DNA from: Atopobium sp.
GTDB taxonomy: Bacteria; Actinomycetota; Coriobacteriia; Coriobacteriales; Atopobiaceae
NCBI GenBank assembly: GCA_015259045.1
Contig: JABZHD010000060.1
Coordinates: 1 to 6,658, forward strand
Reading direction: 5' to 3'
Length of the DNA stretch: 6,658 nucleotides
Both the position numbers and the translations under genes were made by a program. The notes below the pieces were generated by a model. That model was not told the origin of the DNA and searched no databases. It saw only the letters and a list, made by a program, of their open reading frames with translations. Below, in pieces: positions 5,631 through 6,658 of the stretch. Each line of letters begins with the position of its first letter. The first letter of the stretch is position 1.

Positions 5631-5643
5631 GTTATCAAAAGTC
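5631..5643 (-). other. Apparent +1 frameshift site joining the two PRC-barrel halves
   Basis: On the minus strand the zero-frame codons are GAC TTT TGA TAA. Skipping one T gives GAC TTT GAT AAC TGC, which continues the protein. The P-site codon UUU can re-pair as UUU in the +1 frame and the A-site codon is a UGA stop, as in the RF2 (prfB) programmed site CUU-UGA. No strong upstream SD-like stimulator is visible. The alternatives are a real indel in the T4 run or a sequencing error. Confidence 0.6.
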
Positions 5644-5952
5644 CAAGTTCAAGCGCTTGATAGCTGCTTTATCAACGTTATTCTCGGGATCTTTTACGCA
5701 AAGCCCCTGCTCAATGGTCTCCAGAGACTCCAGCGTGACAAAAGCATCATCCTGCTTAATCATGCCGGCGATGTCGGGCTTCTGAACCATCACGCCCACT
5801 ACCTGCGAAGGCTGACCCTGTTTGAATGGCGCAAAAACCACGTTGTGGATTTTTCCCAGCTTGGAAAAACGCTCTTCTCCCGCATGCTTACCCTTTGTAG
5901 CAGGCTTTTTGGGGAGAAGGACTTTTGCGCCAAGGAGCTCGGTTGTTTTCAC
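5635..5952 (-). CDS. PRC-barrel protein, N-terminal part (ends at the frameshift)
   Basis: 105 codons from GTG 5952, with AGAGAGG (5959-5965) six bases before it, which decides the start. Residues 5-60 (LLGAKVLLP...RFSKLGKIHNVVFAPF...VVGVMVQKPD) look like a PRC-barrel, followed by a short helical stretch ending IKRLNLDF. The frame stops at TGA 5635-5637, immediately followed by TAA. Shifting +1 at TTT-TGA continues with DNCILWHGMEARTKSG and the second PRC-barrel. Two consecutive PRC modules also occur at the N-terminus of the MgtE-like protein here, which supports a single two-module polypeptide. The start codon lies inside a palindrome resembling a parS site. Confidence 0.72.
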   Translation of the reverse strand: MKTTELLGAKVLLPKKPATKGKHAGEERFSKLGKIHNVVFAPFKQGQPSQVVGVMVQKPDIAGMIKQDDAFVTLESLETIEQGLCVKDPENNVDKAAIKRLNLDF

Positions 5953-5960
5953 GTGAAACC
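5945..5960. promoter_or_regulatory. parS-like palindrome overlapping the PRC-barrel gene start
   Basis: GTTTTCACGTGAAACC matches the bacterial parS consensus TGTTNCACGTGAAACA at 13 of 16 positions, and the central 12 bp TTTCACGTGAAA are a perfect palindrome. It overlaps the GTG start codon (5950-5952). parS sites bound by ParB cluster near the origin; tadA/tRNA-Ser is often origin-proximal too. One degenerate site alone is weak proof. Confidence 0.35.
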
Positions 5961-5967
5961 TCTCTAT

Positions 5968-5996
5968 AAAAAACGGGACGTCATAAGGCGTCCCGT
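5968..5996 (-). terminator. Terminator of the ytxH-like gene
   Basis: Read on the minus strand, ACGGGACG (5989-5996 complement) pairs with CGTCCCGT (5973-5980 complement) across an 8-nt loop, and six U follow (5968-5973 complement). It lies 20 bp after the ytxH-like stop and only 2 bp before the Shine-Dalgarno of the PRC-barrel gene, so that gene is reached either by read-through or from a promoter overlapping this element. Confidence 0.85.
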
Positions 5997-6017
5997 CACA
6001 TTGCTTGTAAGTGAGGC

Positions 6018-6479
6018 TTATGCCTCCTGGTAACCCTCGCCAGCGTTCTCCTGGTCGTGGGACTCAACGTTCTCGATGCGAACTGCCTGGGCCTCAGCGG
6101 TTGTGGCGGTTGGCTCTGGAACAACAAAGGAATCTGCGACAACATCTGCTGCGTCAGCGACAGTGTTAGAAGCAGAGGTCACAGCGTCAGAAAGCGACTC
6201 ACGGAGCTGATCCATGCGCTCACGAGCAAGGTCAACCTTTGCGCGGAGCTCGTCGGTCTTTGCGTCAACAGTAGGCTTGACCTCGTCAATCTTAGTGCTC
6301 ACAACCTTAGATGTGCGCTCGTAAGAATCAAGTGCGGAATCCCATGCGTCATTGACAGCATCTGCAGCCAAAGCGCGAGTCTCCTCGCCGGAACGTGGAG
6401 CCAGGAAAAGACCAGCTACAGCGCCAGCAGCAGCACCAAATACAGCGCCTAGAAAGAAACCAGCAGACTTCTTGCTCAT
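6018..6479 (-). CDS. YtxH domain-containing small membrane protein
   Basis: 153 residues from ATG 6479, with a strong AGGAGGT (6484-6490) upstream. A glycine/alanine-rich hydrophobic segment (residues 6-26, FFLGAVFGAAAGAVAGLFLAP) is followed directly by RSGEETR, the typical YtxH/gas-vesicle-protein-like motif (LLFAPKSGKETR in relatives). Residues 35-115 form a long amphipathic helical region with repeated short heptad-like patterns, and the tail is acidic. YtxH proteins are small, membrane-anchored and often stress-induced, and in Firmicutes lie beside a DUF948 gene (ytxG). Their biochemical function is not established. The gene has its own promoter and terminator. Confidence 0.88.
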   Translation of the reverse strand: MSKKSAGFFLGAVFGAAAGAVAGLFLAPRSGEETRALAADAVNDAWDSALDSYERTSKVVSTKIDEVKPTVDAKTDELRAKVDLARERMDQLRESLSDAVTSASNTVADAADVVADSFVVPEPTATTAEAQAVRIENVESHDQENAGEGYQEA

Positions 6480-6515
6480 AAGTACCTCCTGTTAAACAGC
6501 AAAACGCTGTACGTA

Positions 6516-6544
6516 ATCATACCGCAATAAGGGCGTTTATCGAA
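6516..6544 (-). promoter_or_regulatory. Probable promoter of the ytxH-like gene
   Basis: On the minus strand TATGAT (6516-6521) is a 5/6 -10 match, with TTCGAT (6539-6544) as a weak -35 at 17-bp spacing. The -35 overlaps the stop codon of the preceding gene. The leader includes a small ACAGC/GCTGT inverted repeat (6496-6500/6506-6510) before the RBS. Confidence 0.5.
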
Positions 6545-6658
6545 CGGGCTTTGAACGAGGAACGTTAATCATGTTCCAGTCGTCTGGAACGTCGGTGACC
6601 TCGGAGTCATCGGTTGCGTCCTCGGCGGCTGTTGCCTCGGCGAGCTCGTCGGCGGTTG
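6537..6658 (-). CDS. C-terminus of an unidentified acidic protein (start beyond the right edge)
   Basis: The last 39 codons of a minus-strand gene with stop TAA at 6537-6539. The visible end is Ala/Asp/Glu-rich (TADELAEATAAEDATDDSEV) and finishes with DDWNMINVPRSKPVR. Codon use is like the neighbours and it is spaced 57 bp from the ytxH-like gene on the same strand. The position before a YtxH gene would fit a DUF948 (YtxG-like) protein, but the fragment carries no recognisable domain, so this is only a contextual guess. Confidence 0.6.
   Translation of the reverse strand, partial: TADELAEATAAEDATDDSEVTDVPDDWNMINVPRSKPVR

Noticed and set aside
6057..6452. Plus-strand 131-residue open frame over the ytxH-like gene
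   Set aside because: The minus-strand frame has the YtxH signature, strong RBS, promoter and terminator; the plus-strand one has none.

Overview
The window looks like a chromosomal segment from a Coriobacteriia actinobacterium, probably of the Atopobium/Lancefieldella group. This rests on moderate GC, recognisable protein families, and an NRAMP-related transporter of the type described in Eggerthella. The genus call is an inference. Two coding blocks converge on a shared terminator near 4905-4936.

Left part (1-1255): the 5' end of tadA (tRNA adenosine deaminase) runs leftward out of the window. It is divergent from a tRNA-Ser(UGA) gene. The gap between them is almost filled by an unusual array of eleven 11-bp tandem units. 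Next is a stand-alone lemA gene with its own promoter and a strong terminator.

Middle part (1256-4936): a non-coding stretch of about 410 bp holds a perfect 16-bp palindrome, a second array of 11-bp repeats, a good sigma-A-type promoter, and a roughly 210-nt structured leader with a plausible 8-14 codon upstream ORF. It leads into a two-gene operon. The first gene encodes a PRC-barrel/MgtE_N/CBS protein whose membrane domain lacks the usual MgtE pore signature. The second encodes an NRAMP-fold transporter whose metal-site residues (DAGG instead of DPGN; Ser instead of the TM6 Met) point to the Mg2+-transporting NRMT branch, not Mn/Fe MntH. The genes are separated by a single stop codon in the same frame. 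Together they look like a magnesium uptake and sensing module with leader-level control.

Right part (4937-6658, minus strand): reading leftward from the right edge there is the C-terminus of an unidentified acidic protein, a YtxH-type small membrane protein with its own promoter, RBS and terminator, and a PRC-barrel gene split by a +1 frameshift at TTT-TGA. The GTG start of the PRC-barrel gene sits inside a palindrome that closely resembles a ParB parS site. This set resembles general envelope or stress-associated functions, but no precise role can be assigned.

The observations most worth following are the two unrelated-sequence, same-period (11 bp) intergenic arrays, the uORF-containing leader before the putative Mg2+ module, the pore-degenerate MgtE relative paired with an NRMT-like carrier, and the frameshift in the PRC-barrel gene.
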